64,000 nt of DNA from Pseudomonadota bacterium (GTDB taxonomy: Bacteria > Pseudomonadota > Gammaproteobacteria > UBA9214), in the NCBI GenBank assembly GCA_041395565.1, contig JAWLAI010000006.1, forward strand, positions 248,001 to 312,000. The letters run 5' to 3'. The notes beneath the pieces are model-generated. The model ran no database searches, was not told where the DNA came from, and saw only the letters and a program-made list of their open reading frames with translations. Made by a program: the position numbers and the translations under genes. This document shows, piece by piece, positions 17,383 to 26,416 of the stretch (within the stretch, counting starts at the first letter, position 1; each line of letters starts with the position of its first letter).

Positions 17383-18014
17383 CGAGCGCGGCATACCAGC
17401 AGCTGGCCACACGGATCGATGCGTTGCAATTGCGCGAGCGCATACTCCTGCTCATCGCCTGTCTCGTGGTGTTGTTCTACTGCGTCGACAGTTTCGGCCT
17501 GCAACCCCTATCCAGGCAGCAGCTGCAGCTGCGCCAGGATATCGCGGACCTGGAAACACGGCTGGAGACGCTGCGCGCCCGTGCCGGCCTGCTCGGCGGC
17601 AACGACGCCCTCACTGCAGCACGCAAGGCAGAACTGCAGGCCGAACTGGACACACTGGGACGGCAGCTGCAGTCGCAGCTCGGCAGCATGCTCGCACCCG
17701 AACAGGCCGCCGGCATTCTGGAACAGGTCCTGACCCGGGAATCTGATCTCACCCTGCAGTCCGTCAGTGCATGGTCGGAACCGCTCACCGCCCCGGATCC
17801 AAGCACGGGTGAGGCGGTGACAGTGCCCGGCATCGCTCGCTATGAACTCCAGCTGGAGCTGGAGGGCGGTTACCTGGCGACGCTGCACTATCTGCGCGCC
17901 CTGGAGGCCCTGCCATGGAAATTTTTCTGGCAGGGTATCGCGTTCGAGATCACCGAGCACCCGCAGGCCAGGGTCACGCTGAATCTCTACACCCTGGAAC
18001 TGCTGGAAGGATGA
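17379..18014 (+). CDS. mshJ: MshJ/PilO-like MSHA assembly protein
   Basis: The 211-residue product has a membrane helix at about 21-38 (ERILLLIACLVVLFYCVDSF) and a long coiled coil (RQQLQLRQDIADLETRLETLRAR). The C-terminal PilO-like domain ends GIAFEITEHPQARVTLNLYTLELLEG. It starts with GTG, overlapping the preceding stop as GTGA. It would pair with the PilN-like protein upstream in the periplasm. Confidence 0.85.
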   Translation: MTSAAYQQLATRIDALQLRERILLLIACLVVLFYCVDSFGLQPLSRQQLQLRQDIADLETRLETLRARAGLLGGNDALTAARKAELQAELDTLGRQLQSQLGSMLAPEQAAGILEQVLTRESDLTLQSVSAWSEPLTAPDPSTGEAVTVPGIARYELQLELEGGYLATLHYLRALEALPWKFFWQGIAFEITEHPQARVTLNLYTLELLEG

Positions 18015-18361
18015 TGCCGATGCCGTCCCGCAGCTGCCGCGCTCCGCTACTGGCCTTGGGCATCCTGCTCGTGGCGCTGACTGCAGGCGCCGCGGCACTG
18101 ACCGATCCGACCCGTCCCACCGGCCGCGGCCACGCGGCGCTGCTGCAGCCGCATGCGCAACGGCACGACTGGCGGCTCGATTCCACCCTGGTCGCCCCCG
18201 ACCGGCGCGTCGCCGTAATCAACGGTAGACAGGTCAGCGAGGGTGAGTCAGTGGACGGCGCCCGTGTCATCGAGATCCGCCGGCTCGAGGTACTGATCCA
18301 GGCCCGCGGCCGCCAGCTGACCCTGCAACTGCTGCCGGACATCGTGCAGCAACAACCATGA
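18011..18361 (+). CDS. mshK: MshK/PilP-like periplasmic pilus protein
   Basis: The 116-residue product begins MMPMPSRSCRAPLLALGILLVALTAGAAA, a signal peptide. A mature part containing LTDPTRPTG and a small beta domain with RVAVINGRQVSEGESVDGARVIEI follows. This is the MshK/PilP-type HR region that binds the secretin. It overlaps both neighbours by 4 bases (ATGA). Confidence 0.8.
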   Translation: MMPMPSRSCRAPLLALGILLVALTAGAAALTDPTRPTGRGHAALLQPHAQRHDWRLDSTLVAPDRRVAVINGRQVSEGESVDGARVIEIRRLEVLIQARGRQLTLQLLPDIVQQQP

Positions 18362-20103
18362 AGCAATGGACTATCGCCATGCCTGATATCAAACGACTGC
18401 ATCGCCAGGTGATCCATGGACTGATCGCCGCCCTGCTGGCTGCGTGCTCTACCGCACCGGCCTTCCGGCCCGACAACATGGCGCCGGTGACGCAGGCACT
18501 GGAGTCGCAAAACGCCGCGGCGACGACACCCGCTCCGCCGCCCGAGGTGGCCGCCGCGCTGCTGCCGCCGCCGGCCGGCGATCTGGCCGGGCTCGTGGCG
18601 GACCTGGAGCCGCGCTTCGACATATCGGTCAAGGCCGCGCCGGCGGCGGAATTTTTCATGAGCCTGGTCAAGGGCACGAACCTGAACATGGTGGTACATC
18701 CCGACGTCGGCGGCAAGATCTCCATCAGCCTGCGCGACGTAACCCTGGAGGAAGTGCTGGCCACGGTGCGTGACGTCTACGGTTACCGCTACCGGCGCCT
18801 GGGCAACACCTTCCAGGTCTATCCGGCCAGCATGCGTACACAGGTATTCACCGTGAACTATCTCGACGTGGTGCGCGACAGCAGCTCGCGCACCAGTGTC
18901 AGCTCAGGCCAGGTCGGCAAGGCCGGCGCCGATGGCCAGGCGCCCGTCCCTGCCGACAACGCGACGACGGGCAGCGCCGGCGGCAAGACCTCCGATGTCT
19001 CCGGCAGCGTGGTCAGGACGGATTCCGCATCCGACTTCTGGCAGGATCTGAAGGACTCGCTCAACCTCATCATCGGTACCGAGGACGGCCGCAAGGTCGT
19101 CGTGCACCCGCAATCCGGTGTCATCGTCGTGCACGCCATGCCGGACGAGCTGCGCGACGTGGAGGACTACCTGAGCACCATCGAGAGCGCCGCCCACCGC
19201 CTGGTGATCCTGGAAGCCAAGGTCGTCGAGGTGACGCTGAACGACCACTTCCAGGCCGGCATCAACTGGAATGCGCTCATCGAGTTCGGCGAGGACAAGT
19301 CGATCCTGCTCGGCCATTCCGGTGGCGGCTCGGTGTTCGATACCGGCGTCTCGTCGCTGGCCGGGAGTACCGTGCCGCTCGTGCGCGGCACCCGGGTCAC
19401 CGGCTTTGACACCACGGCCTTCGGCGGCATCTTCACCATCGATGCCAACCTGAATGACTTCAACGCACTGATCGAGCTGCTCAAGACCCAGGGTGACGTG
19501 CAGGTGCTGTCCAGCCCGCGCATCTCGACGGTGAACAACCAGAAGGCCGTGATCAAGGTCGGGCAGGACGAATACTTCGTCACCGACGTCGCGACCGACA
19601 CCGACACCACCGGTACCGGCGTCATCAACCAGAGCGTGGATGTCACGCTGACGCCGTTCTTCTCCGGCGTCGCGCTGGACGTGCTGCCACAGATCGATGC
19701 GGACGAAAACGTCATCCTGCATATCCATCCGGCGATCAGCGAGGTGATGGAAAAGACCAAGAACATCAAGGTCTCCACCACCAACGACCTGTCCATCCCG
19801 CTGGCACTCAGCACGATCCGCGAGTCCGATACGGTGGTGCGGGCGCGCAGCGGCCAGGTGGTGGTGCTGGGCGGCCTGATGCGCAACGCGCTGCGCGACG
19901 AGGAGGCCCGCACGCCGCTGCTCGGCGACATGCCGGTGGTGGGCAACATGTTCCGCCATCAGCGCGAGGTCGCCAGCAAGAGCGAGCTGGTCATCCTGCT
20001 GCGCCCGCTGGTGATCGGCGACGGGGAGCAGTGGAACGGGCAGCTGCGCGATACCGCGGAGCGTTTCCGCAATCTCAGAAGCATGAACGGCAGCGCGCGC
20101 TGA
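18358..20103 (+). CDS. mshL: MSHA outer-membrane secretin MshL
   Basis: The secretin forms the outer-membrane pore of the pilus. The 581-residue lipoprotein precursor has a lipobox-like LLAACS at about 26-31. N-domains follow (FFMSLVKGTNLNMVVHPDVGGKISISLRDV with the STN pattern), then a linker and the C-terminal secretin core (VQVLSSPRISTVNNQKAVIKVGQDEYF and GQVVVLGGLMRNALRDEEARTPLLGDMP). The VxxLGGL and PxLGDxPxxG signatures are intact. Confidence 0.93.
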   Translation: MKQWTIAMPDIKRLHRQVIHGLIAALLAACSTAPAFRPDNMAPVTQALESQNAAATTPAPPPEVAAALLPPPAGDLAGLVADLEPRFDISVKAAPAAEFFMSLVKGTNLNMVVHPDVGGKISISLRDVTLEEVLATVRDVYGYRYRRLGNTFQVYPASMRTQVFTVNYLDVVRDSSSRTSVSSGQVGKAGADGQAPVPADNATTGSAGGKTSDVSGSVVRTDSASDFWQDLKDSLNLIIGTEDGRKVVVHPQSGVIVVHAMPDELRDVEDYLSTIESAAHRLVILEAKVVEVTLNDHFQAGINWNALIEFGEDKSILLGHSGGGSVFDTGVSSLAGSTVPLVRGTRVTGFDTTAFGGIFTIDANLNDFNALIELLKTQGDVQVLSSPRISTVNNQKAVIKVGQDEYFVTDVATDTDTTGTGVINQSVDVTLTPFFSGVALDVLPQIDADENVILHIHPAISEVMEKTKNIKVSTTNDLSIPLALSTIRESDTVVRARSGQVVVLGGLMRNALRDEEARTPLLGDMPVVGNMFRHQREVASKSELVILLRPLVIGDGEQWNGQLRDTAERFRNLRSMNGSAR

Positions 20104-20128
20104 TACCTGCCGCCACCGGAGTCGTCCC

Positions 20129-21025
20129 ATGTACCTCGAGCATTTCGGACTGGAACAGCAGCCGTTCACGATCACGCCGGATACGGAGTTCTTCCTCGAC
20201 CATGGCCGCCACAAGGAGGCGCTCAACGTGATCGAGTACGCCCTGTTCTCCGGCGAGGGCTTCATCAAGGTCACCGGCGAGGTCGGCACCGGCAAGACCC
20301 TGTTGTGCCGGAAACTGCTGAACTCGCTCGGCGACGGCTTCGTCACTGCTTATATACCCAATCCGTTCATCAATCCCATTTCCCTGCGCATGGCGCTGGC
20401 GAGCGAGCTGGGCGTCGATTATCCCCGCAATATCGGCCAGCCACGTCTGCTGGAACTCATCAACGAGCGGCTGATGCAGCTGCATGCCGGCGGCCGGCAG
20501 GTCGTGCTGCTGCTGGACGAGGCCCAGGCCCTGCCCGATGACAGCATGGAAGCGCTGCGCCTGCTGTCCAATCTGGAAACCGAAAAGGCCAAGCTGCTGC
20601 AGGTTGTGCTGTTCGGGCAACCGGAACTGGATCAACGCCTCGAGCAGGAGCACCTGCGCCAGTTGCGCCAGCGCATCCTGTTCAGCTATCGCCTGCAACC
20701 GCTGACACGCGCGGAACTCGGCGTCTATATTCAGCACCGGCTGCTGGTGGCCGGTTATCGCAACGGCCAGCTGTTCACGCCCCGTGCGCTGCAGCGGCTG
20801 CAGCGTGACAGCCGCGGCATCCCCCGCCTGGTCAATGTGCTCGCCCACAAGGCCATGCTCTGCGCCTTCGGCCGCGGTGACCGCGTGATCGATGCCGCGC
20901 ATATTCGCCGGGCGTCTGCAGACACGGACGACATCCGGCCGCGCCGGCATCGCCTCGCGCTGGCCTCGAGCCTGTTCGGCGTGCTGACCCTGACCGGTGC
21001 CGGGTTCTACCTGGCCTGGCATTGA
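20129..21025 (+). CDS. mshM: MshM, ExeA-type AAA ATPase
   Basis: MshM belongs to the ExeA/GspA family that helps build the secretin through the cell wall. The 298-residue protein starts MYLEHFGLEQQPFTITPD, the family signature. It has Walker A GEVGTGKT at 50-57, Walker B VVLLLDEAQ and a C-terminal membrane helix (LFGVLTLTGAGFYLAWH). It lies between mshL and mshN, as in Vibrio. Confidence 0.92.
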   Translation: MYLEHFGLEQQPFTITPDTEFFLDHGRHKEALNVIEYALFSGEGFIKVTGEVGTGKTLLCRKLLNSLGDGFVTAYIPNPFINPISLRMALASELGVDYPRNIGQPRLLELINERLMQLHAGGRQVVLLLDEAQALPDDSMEALRLLSNLETEKAKLLQVVLFGQPELDQRLEQEHLRQLRQRILFSYRLQPLTRAELGVYIQHRLLVAGYRNGQLFTPRALQRLQRDSRGIPRLVNVLAHKAMLCAFGRGDRVIDAAHIRRASADTDDIRPRRHRLALASSLFGVLTLTGAGFYLAWH

Positions 21026-21035
21026 GGCGACGCGC

Positions 21036-22013
21036 ATGAGCCTGATCAACGACATGCTGAAAGACCTCGACCGGCGCCGCTACCAGCCCGCCGGGGACAA
21101 CGTTACAGGTGGATCGTTTAGCGGCCAGGGACCGGTCGTGCCGGCGCTGTCCGGTCGTGCGGCTCTGCTCGGCGCGCTCGGCCTGGGCATCGCGCTCGTC
21201 CTGGCCGGCCTGGCCTTCAGCAATACCGTGTCCCTGCGTCAGGCGCTCACGCCCGAGCCTACACCGGCACCGGCGCCCGTGACGCCCGCGCCTGTAGCAG
21301 CGCCGTTAGTGGTCGAATCCGCGCCCACGCCCATGTCCGAACCGCCGGCCAGGCAGCAGGAACAGGCCGCGCCTGCCCCGGCCAGCACCCGGCAGCCGGG
21401 TGCCGCCGCCGCGCCGGTCGAACTGACCACTTCCCCGCTGTCGCGCGAACAGCAACAGGCACGCGACCTGCAGACGGCAGCGGCGGCCATCAGTGGCGGC
21501 GCTACCGCCGCGGCCGAGCAGCAGCTGCTGGGGCTGCTGGCACACGACAAGGGCCTGCACCAGGCGCGGCTGCTGCTCGCCGGCCTGTATCTGCAGGAGG
21601 AACGCAACAGCAGCGCGGAGTCGCTGTTGGCCAGCGGTCTCCTGCACTACCCGCAGCACGCAGCCTATGCCCGGCTGTACGCCCAGTTGCTGGCCGCACA
21701 GGCGCGCGACAGCGAGGCCATCAATGTACTGCAGACCGCGTTACCGGCTGCAACCGGCGATGCCGAATACCACGCCCTGCTGGCGGGGCTCTACCAGCGC
21801 AGCGGCAGGGCGCAGGATGCGGTGGCAGGCTATCGCACCGCGCTGCAGTTGGCACCGGCGCACGGCGCATGGTGGATGGGGCTGGGCATTTCCGCCGAGC
21901 AGGCGGGTGACAGCGCGACGGCGCTGCAGGCGTACCGCCAGGCGCTGCGCTATCCGCTGGCAGCCGCCGTGCAGGATTACGTCCGGCAACGGCTGGCGGC
22001 ACTGGAACACTGA
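21036..22013 (+). CDS. mshN: MshN, TPR pilus biogenesis protein
   Basis: The 325-residue protein begins MSLINDMLKDLDRRR, the typical MshN/ExeB-like N-terminus. It has a single membrane helix at about 42-64 and a long Pro/Ala-rich linker (about 75-125). Several TPR units from about 150 to the end read with the LL.L.....A..... pattern. The ATG at 21036 is 10 bases after the mshM stop. A longer frame from 20997 overlaps mshM and is rejected. It is expected to link MshM to the secretin. Confidence 0.9.
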   Translation: MSLINDMLKDLDRRRYQPAGDNVTGGSFSGQGPVVPALSGRAALLGALGLGIALVLAGLAFSNTVSLRQALTPEPTPAPAPVTPAPVAAPLVVESAPTPMSEPPARQQEQAAPAPASTRQPGAAAAPVELTTSPLSREQQQARDLQTAAAAISGGATAAAEQQLLGLLAHDKGLHQARLLLAGLYLQEERNSSAESLLASGLLHYPQHAAYARLYAQLLAAQARDSEAINVLQTALPAATGDAEYHALLAGLYQRSGRAQDAVAGYRTALQLAPAHGAWWMGLGISAEQAGDSATALQAYRQALRYPLAAAVQDYVRQRLAALEH

Positions 22014-22038
22014 AGGCGCACTGGCTGGAGCAGACACC

Positions 22039-23748
22039 ATGGCAGCGAACATGCAGCGCGTGAAGGTGAGGCTCGGCGACCTGCTGGTCGAGAAGAAACT
22101 GATATCCGAGCACCAGCTGCAATCCGCGCTGGCGGAACAGCAGAAGAGCGGCCGCAAGCTCGGCCGCGTGCTGATCGACCATGGCTATGTCGACGAGGAG
22201 GCGATGCTGAAGATCCTGTCGACACAGATCGGCATCCCCTACATTGACCTGTCGACCTTCGAGCTCAGCCCGCACCTGGTGCAGCGCCTGCCGGAAACCG
22301 AAGCGCGTCGCTATCGCGCCCTGATTCTCAAGGAAACCGCCAATGGCCTGCTGGTGGCTATGGGCGACCCGACCGACATCTTCAACTACGACGCCCTGGT
22401 CAAGGCGCTCAAGTGCCCGGTCGAACTCGCGGCGGTCAAGGAAGCCGACCTCCTGGCGGGGATCGACCGGATGTACAGCGGTAACGACCAGCTGCAGTCG
22501 CTGGCCAGCGAGGTCGGACGCGACGTGTCCGATAGCACCTTCGACCTCGACCGGCTGATCGCCGCCAGCAGCAAGAGCGATGCGCCGGTGGTACGCCTGA
22601 TCCAGTCGATATTCGACAGCGCCGTAAAGGCGCATGCGTCGGACATCCACATCGAACCGGACGAGCAGGTGCTGCGCATCCGGCGCCGGATCGACGGCAT
22701 CCTGCACGAACAGATCGTCGACGAGAAGAACATCACGGCCGCCATGGTTTCGCGCCTCAAGCTGATGGCCAATGCCGACATCTCGGAGCGCCGCCTGCCC
22801 CAGGACGGCCGCTTCTCGATCACCGTCAAAGACCGGCAGATCGACGTGCGCCTGTCGACCATCCCGACCCAGCACGGCGAAGGCGTGGTGATGCGACTGC
22901 TCGATCACAGCAATTCCATCAGCCGCCTCGACGACCTGGGCATGCCGGATACGCTGCTCGCCACCTTCACGCGGATCATCCACAAGCCGCACGGACTCAT
23001 CCTGGTCACCGGGCCGACCGGCAGCGGCAAGACCACCACGCTGTACAGCGCCCTGCATGAACTGAATACCCCGCAACGCAAGATCATCACCATCGAGGAT
23101 CCGGTCGAGTACCGCATGGCGCGCGTCAACCAGGTTCAGGTCAACAGCAAGGTCGGACTCGATTTCGCGCGGGTGCTGCGCACCGCGCTGCGCCTGGATC
23201 CCGATATCCTGCTGCTGGGCGAGATCCGCGACCACGAGACCGGGGAGATCGCCCTGCGCGCCTCGCTGACCGGTCACCTGGTGCTGTCGACCCTGCATAC
23301 CAACGACGCCGTCAGCAGCGCCATCCGCCTGCTGGACATGGGCCTGGAAGGCTATCTGCTGGCCTCATCCGTGCAGGCCATTCTGGCCCAGCGCCTGATC
23401 CGCCGGATCTGCCGGCACTGCCGGACCCCGGCCACACTGGATGCCAACGAACAGGCATGGCTGCACGACCAGGCCGGCAACAGCCTGGATACGCACGAGT
23501 TCCAGCACGGCAGCGGCTGCAACAACTGCAACCACACCGGTTTCAGCGGGCGCATCGGCGTCTACGAGCTCCTGGTGATGACGCCGGCACTCGCCGAGGC
23601 GCTGCGCAGCGCGGACCAGAACGCGTTCGTGCAGGCGGCCGGCACGCAGCCCGGCTACCGGCCGCTGGTCAGCAACGCGCTGGATTATGCGCGGCACGGC
23701 ATCACCACCATCGGCGAAGTCATGCGCCTGTGCGGGTGGACCGACTGA
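22039..23748 (+). CDS. mshE: MSHA extension ATPase MshE with c-di-GMP binding MshEN repeats
   Basis: MshE powers pilus extension. The 569-residue protein carries two MshEN repeats, RLGDLLVEKKLISEHQL at 11-27 and KLGRVLIDHGYVDEEAM at 40-56. These are the motif by which Vibrio MshE binds c-di-GMP. The GspE core has Walker A GPTGSGKT (325-332), the Asp box (DPDILLLGEIRD, 387-398) and TGHLVLSTLHTND. A zinc site with four cysteines lies at C458, C461, C494 and C497. It overlaps mshG by one base. The nearby GGDEF-EAL enzyme could supply or remove its ligand. Confidence 0.95.
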   Translation: MAANMQRVKVRLGDLLVEKKLISEHQLQSALAEQQKSGRKLGRVLIDHGYVDEEAMLKILSTQIGIPYIDLSTFELSPHLVQRLPETEARRYRALILKETANGLLVAMGDPTDIFNYDALVKALKCPVELAAVKEADLLAGIDRMYSGNDQLQSLASEVGRDVSDSTFDLDRLIAASSKSDAPVVRLIQSIFDSAVKAHASDIHIEPDEQVLRIRRRIDGILHEQIVDEKNITAAMVSRLKLMANADISERRLPQDGRFSITVKDRQIDVRLSTIPTQHGEGVVMRLLDHSNSISRLDDLGMPDTLLATFTRIIHKPHGLILVTGPTGSGKTTTLYSALHELNTPQRKIITIEDPVEYRMARVNQVQVNSKVGLDFARVLRTALRLDPDILLLGEIRDHETGEIALRASLTGHLVLSTLHTNDAVSSAIRLLDMGLEGYLLASSVQAILAQRLIRRICRHCRTPATLDANEQAWLHDQAGNSLDTHEFQHGSGCNNCNHTGFSGRIGVYELLVMTPALAEALRSADQNAFVQAAGTQPGYRPLVSNALDYARHGITTIGEVMRLCGWTD

Positions 23749-24968
23749 TGCCCTTGTTCAGCTACAAGGCACGTGGCGTGCACGGCGACGCGATCGAGGG
23801 CACCATCGATGCCGGCACACCCGACCTGGCCGCCGCGCGCCTGATCGAGAGCGGCCTGACGCCGGTCGAGGTAAATCCCTTCGTAGAGAAGCTCTCGCTG
23901 GGCAGCAACCTGGAGACCCTGTTCAGCCCACCGGTGCGGAACGCGGACCTGATCCAGTTCAGCCGCCAGATGTACAGCATGCTGCGCGCCGGCGTGCCGA
24001 TCTTCCGCGCGGTCTCCGGCCTGGCGAGCACGACGGGTAACCGCTCGCTGGCGCAGACCCTGCACCGCGTCGCAGCCGACCTGGAGACGGGACATCCGCT
24101 CTCGGACGCGTTCGCACACCATCCGCGCGTATTTTCCCTGTTCTATGTCAGCCTGGTCCGCGTCGGCGAGACCAGCGGCAAGCTGACGGAAATCTTCCAG
24201 CAGTTGGCCTTCTACCTGGACCGGGAGAAGACCACGCGCGCCCGGATCAAGTCCGCGCTGCGTTACCCGACCTTCGTGATCAGCGCGATCCTCATCGCGC
24301 TGGGGGTGATCAGCATCTGGGTCATTCCGGCCTTCAGCAGCTTGTTCAGCCGTTTCGGCGCCGAGCTGCCGCTGCCGACCCGGATCCTCATGCTCGTCTC
24401 GGAATTCATGGTGGCCTACTGGCCCTACCTGCTCCTGCTGTTGGCGTTGCTCACGGGGGGAGCCCGATATTACATCGGTACCGCCGACGGACGTTACCGC
24501 TGGGACAAATTCAAGCTGCACCTGCCACTGGTCGGCCGGGTGATCTACCAGGCCACGCTGGCACGCTTCAGTCACCTGTTCGCCATGGCAATGAATGCCG
24601 GCGTGCCGCTGATGACTGCCCTGACCGTGGTGGCCCAGGCATTGAACAACAACTATCTGGAGGAACGCATCCTCGGTATGCGCGGCGGCATCGAGCACGG
24701 CAAGGCGCTGAGTCTCACCGCCACCAACAGCGGCGTCTTCGATCCGCTGGTGCTGCAGATGCTCGCCGTGGGCGAGGAGTCCGGCACCATCAGCGAGCTG
24801 TTGACGGAGGTCGCGGATTATTACGAGCGTGAGGTGGACTACGCCACCGAGCGGTTGAGTTCGGCCATCGAACCGATCCTCACCGTGGTCATCGGCGGCC
24901 TGGTACTGGTCATGGCGATGGGCATCTTCCTCCCCATGTGGAATCTGGCCTCGGTTGCGCTGCACTGA
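23748..24968 (+). CDS. mshG: MSHA inner-membrane platform protein MshG
   Basis: This PilC/GspF-type protein forms the membrane platform through which the ATPase drives pilin assembly. The 406-residue product starts MPLFSYKARGVHGDAIEGTIDA. It has two T2SSF domains with FSRQMYSMLRAGVPIF and FSHLFAMAMNAGVPLMTAL. Membrane segments are at about 173-193, 221-241 and 378-400. The ATG overlaps the mshE stop (TGATG). A longer upstream frame is a shadow of mshE. Confidence 0.93.
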   Translation: MPLFSYKARGVHGDAIEGTIDAGTPDLAAARLIESGLTPVEVNPFVEKLSLGSNLETLFSPPVRNADLIQFSRQMYSMLRAGVPIFRAVSGLASTTGNRSLAQTLHRVAADLETGHPLSDAFAHHPRVFSLFYVSLVRVGETSGKLTEIFQQLAFYLDREKTTRARIKSALRYPTFVISAILIALGVISIWVIPAFSSLFSRFGAELPLPTRILMLVSEFMVAYWPYLLLLLALLTGGARYYIGTADGRYRWDKFKLHLPLVGRVIYQATLARFSHLFAMAMNAGVPLMTALTVVAQALNNNYLEERILGMRGGIEHGKALSLTATNSGVFDPLVLQMLAVGEESGTISELLTEVADYYEREVDYATERLSSAIEPILTVVIGGLVLVMAMGIFLPMWNLASVALH

Positions 24969-25108
24969 ACGGATGCGCGGCTTTGTGATGCGGATCACTG
25001 AAACCCCGGAAGTAGATGTTTTGACGGATATTTGTTGCTAAAGATTTCCCGCGGACTGCCGCTGGAATGGCTGTACAGGTTCAACTGTCAACTCACAGGA
25101 GTGGAAAC

Positions 25109-25477
25109 ATGAACAAGGCAAGAGGCTTTACCCTGATCGAACTGGTGATCGTCATCGCCATCCTGGGCGTGCTCGCCGCGATCGCCATACCCAAGTTCGT
25201 CGATCTTTCGAGCGACGCCGAGACGGCCGCAAAGCGCGGCATGAGCGGCGCCGTCAAGAGTTCGCATGCCATCGCCATCGCCGACCTGAAGCGCTTTCCG
25301 ACCGTGACCGAGCTGGCCACCTACGTCAACGGCGAGGGCATCGCCGCGGCGGCTGGTGGCGTCCAGGTTGCCATCGACGGCACCAACTACACGGTCCCCA
25401 CCTATACCGATGCCGCCTGCAATACGGCAACGACCGCCGTCGGCAACACGGTCCAGTGCGTGGGCAGTATTCCGTAG
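25109..25477 (+). CDS. mshA: Type IV prepilin, MshA-like major pilin
   Basis: The 122-residue prepilin has a short leader MNKARG. The PilD site is followed by FTLIELVIVIAILGVLAAIAIPKFVDLS, with Glu at mature position 5. The C-terminus has two cysteines (DAACNTA and VQCVG) that would form the pilin loop disulfide. The ATG at 25109 follows a CAGGAG ribosome binding site. A hairpin closes the unit at 25507-25532. Vibrio has both mshB and mshA between mshG and mshC. Here one gene fills both places, so mshA is the more likely identity. Confidence 0.85.
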   Translation: MNKARGFTLIELVIVIAILGVLAAIAIPKFVDLSSDAETAAKRGMSGAVKSSHAIAIADLKRFPTVTELATYVNGEGIAAAAGGVQVAIDGTNYTVPTYTDAACNTATTAVGNTVQCVGSIP

Positions 25478-25506
25478 TCGACAGACATCTTGAACCTGTC
25501 ATCCGC

Positions 25507-25532
25507 AAAGGGCGGGCGCGTGCCCGCCCTTT
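25507..25532 (+). terminator. GC-rich hairpin after the pilin gene
   Basis: AAAGGGCGGGC at 25507-25517 pairs perfectly with GCCCGCCCTTT at 25522-25532 around a GCGT loop. The T-run is only three bases, so termination may be partial. It lies 30 bases after the mshA stop and 19 bases before mshC. Such a site can let the pilin be made in excess over the minor pilins. Confidence 0.7.
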
Positions 25533-25550
25533 CGCATTATCGGGTGTGCC

Positions 25551-26021
25551 ATGACGCGATCGTCACCCACAGCACGGATACGGGGCTTCACCCTGCTGGA
25601 ACTGGTCATCGTGCTGGTGATCCTCGGCACGCTGGCCGCATTCGCGGTCCCGCGCTTCGCCCCGGCTGACAACACGCTGGCGGCCCAGGCCGACCGGCTG
25701 GCACGCGATTTGCGCCACGCCCAGGCACTGGCGATGAACCAGGGCCGCACGCTGATACTCGACGTGCAATCCGCCACCGCCTACCGCGTCACCGCCGCCG
25801 GCAGCACCATCACCGATCCGGCCACCCAGCAACCCTACACCGTCGCGCTGGACAACGGCGTCACCCTCACCGGCAGCGCTACCGGCTTCGACAGCCTGGG
25901 GCGGCCGGTCGGCGCCGGCAGCCTGCTCGCCGCGGCCCGCGTATTCACCCTGAGCGGCAGTTCGCGCAGCGCGGTGGTAACGCTGAGCCCGGTCACCGGC
26001 TTCGTCACGGTGTCGCCATGA
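25551..26021 (+). CDS. mshC: Minor pseudopilin, MshC-like
   Basis: The 156-residue prepilin starts MTRSSPTARIRG, then FTLLELVIVLVILGTLAAFAVPRF (Glu at +5). It has a GspH/FimT-like fold segment (ADRLARDLRHAQALAMNQGRT). It follows the pilin hairpin and overlaps mshD by 4 bases. This position corresponds to mshC in Vibrio. Confidence 0.85.
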   Translation: MTRSSPTARIRGFTLLELVIVLVILGTLAAFAVPRFAPADNTLAAQADRLARDLRHAQALAMNQGRTLILDVQSATAYRVTAAGSTITDPATQQPYTVALDNGVTLTGSATGFDSLGRPVGAGSLLAAARVFTLSGSSRSAVVTLSPVTGFVTVSP

Positions 26022-26416
26022 CACACGCGCGGCAATCCGGTTTCACCCTGCTCGAACTGATCATGGTGATCGTCATCGTGGTGCTGGCGTCGGTGCCGAT
26101 ACTCGGGCAGTTCACCCAAGTCGCCGGCAGCACGCTCAGCGACGCGGAGATCCAGACCGCCACGCAGCTGGCGCAGGAGCGTGCGGAGCAGATCCTGGCC
26201 CGGCGCCGCGACCAGGGTTATTCCGCCGTCGCCGTCGGCACGACCAACGACGTGCTGACCGGCAATTTCAGCGCCTATTCCCGCACCGTCACGGTGACGG
26301 AGCCGCCGGCCGGCGGCGGCTGCCCGGTCGGCGCCACCTGCAAGGGTGTAGCGGTGCGCGTCAACCGCGGCGCGAGCAATCGTGCCGCGATCGCCTTCGT
26401 GCTGGTGAACTACTGA
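26018..26416 (+). CDS. mshD: Minor pseudopilin, MshD-like
   Basis: The 132-residue prepilin begins MTHARQSG, followed by FTLLELIMVIVIVVLASVPIL (Glu at +5). The mature part has a VTEPPAGGGCPVGATCKGVAV stretch with two cysteines. Four-base and one-base overlaps link it to mshC and mshO. The assignment rests on locus position and prepilin features. Confidence 0.82.
   Translation: MTHARQSGFTLLELIMVIVIVVLASVPILGQFTQVAGSTLSDAEIQTATQLAQERAEQILARRRDQGYSAVAVGTTNDVLTGNFSAYSRTVTVTEPPAGGGCPVGATCKGVAVRVNRGASNRAAIAFVLVNY

Noticed and set aside
18904..20346. A 480-codon frame opposite mshL
   Set aside because: It is an antisense shadow. The plus strand encodes a complete secretin with all signatures.
21721..23298. 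A 525-codon frame opposite mshN/mshE
   Set aside because: It is antisense to a complete GspE-type ATPase, with shadow-like composition rich in Asp, Gln and His.
24969..25108. A separate promoter for the pilin gene
   Set aside because: TTGACG occurs at about 25021-25026, but no -10 box is at 16-18 bases and no sigma-54 pattern was found, so no promoter is claimed.
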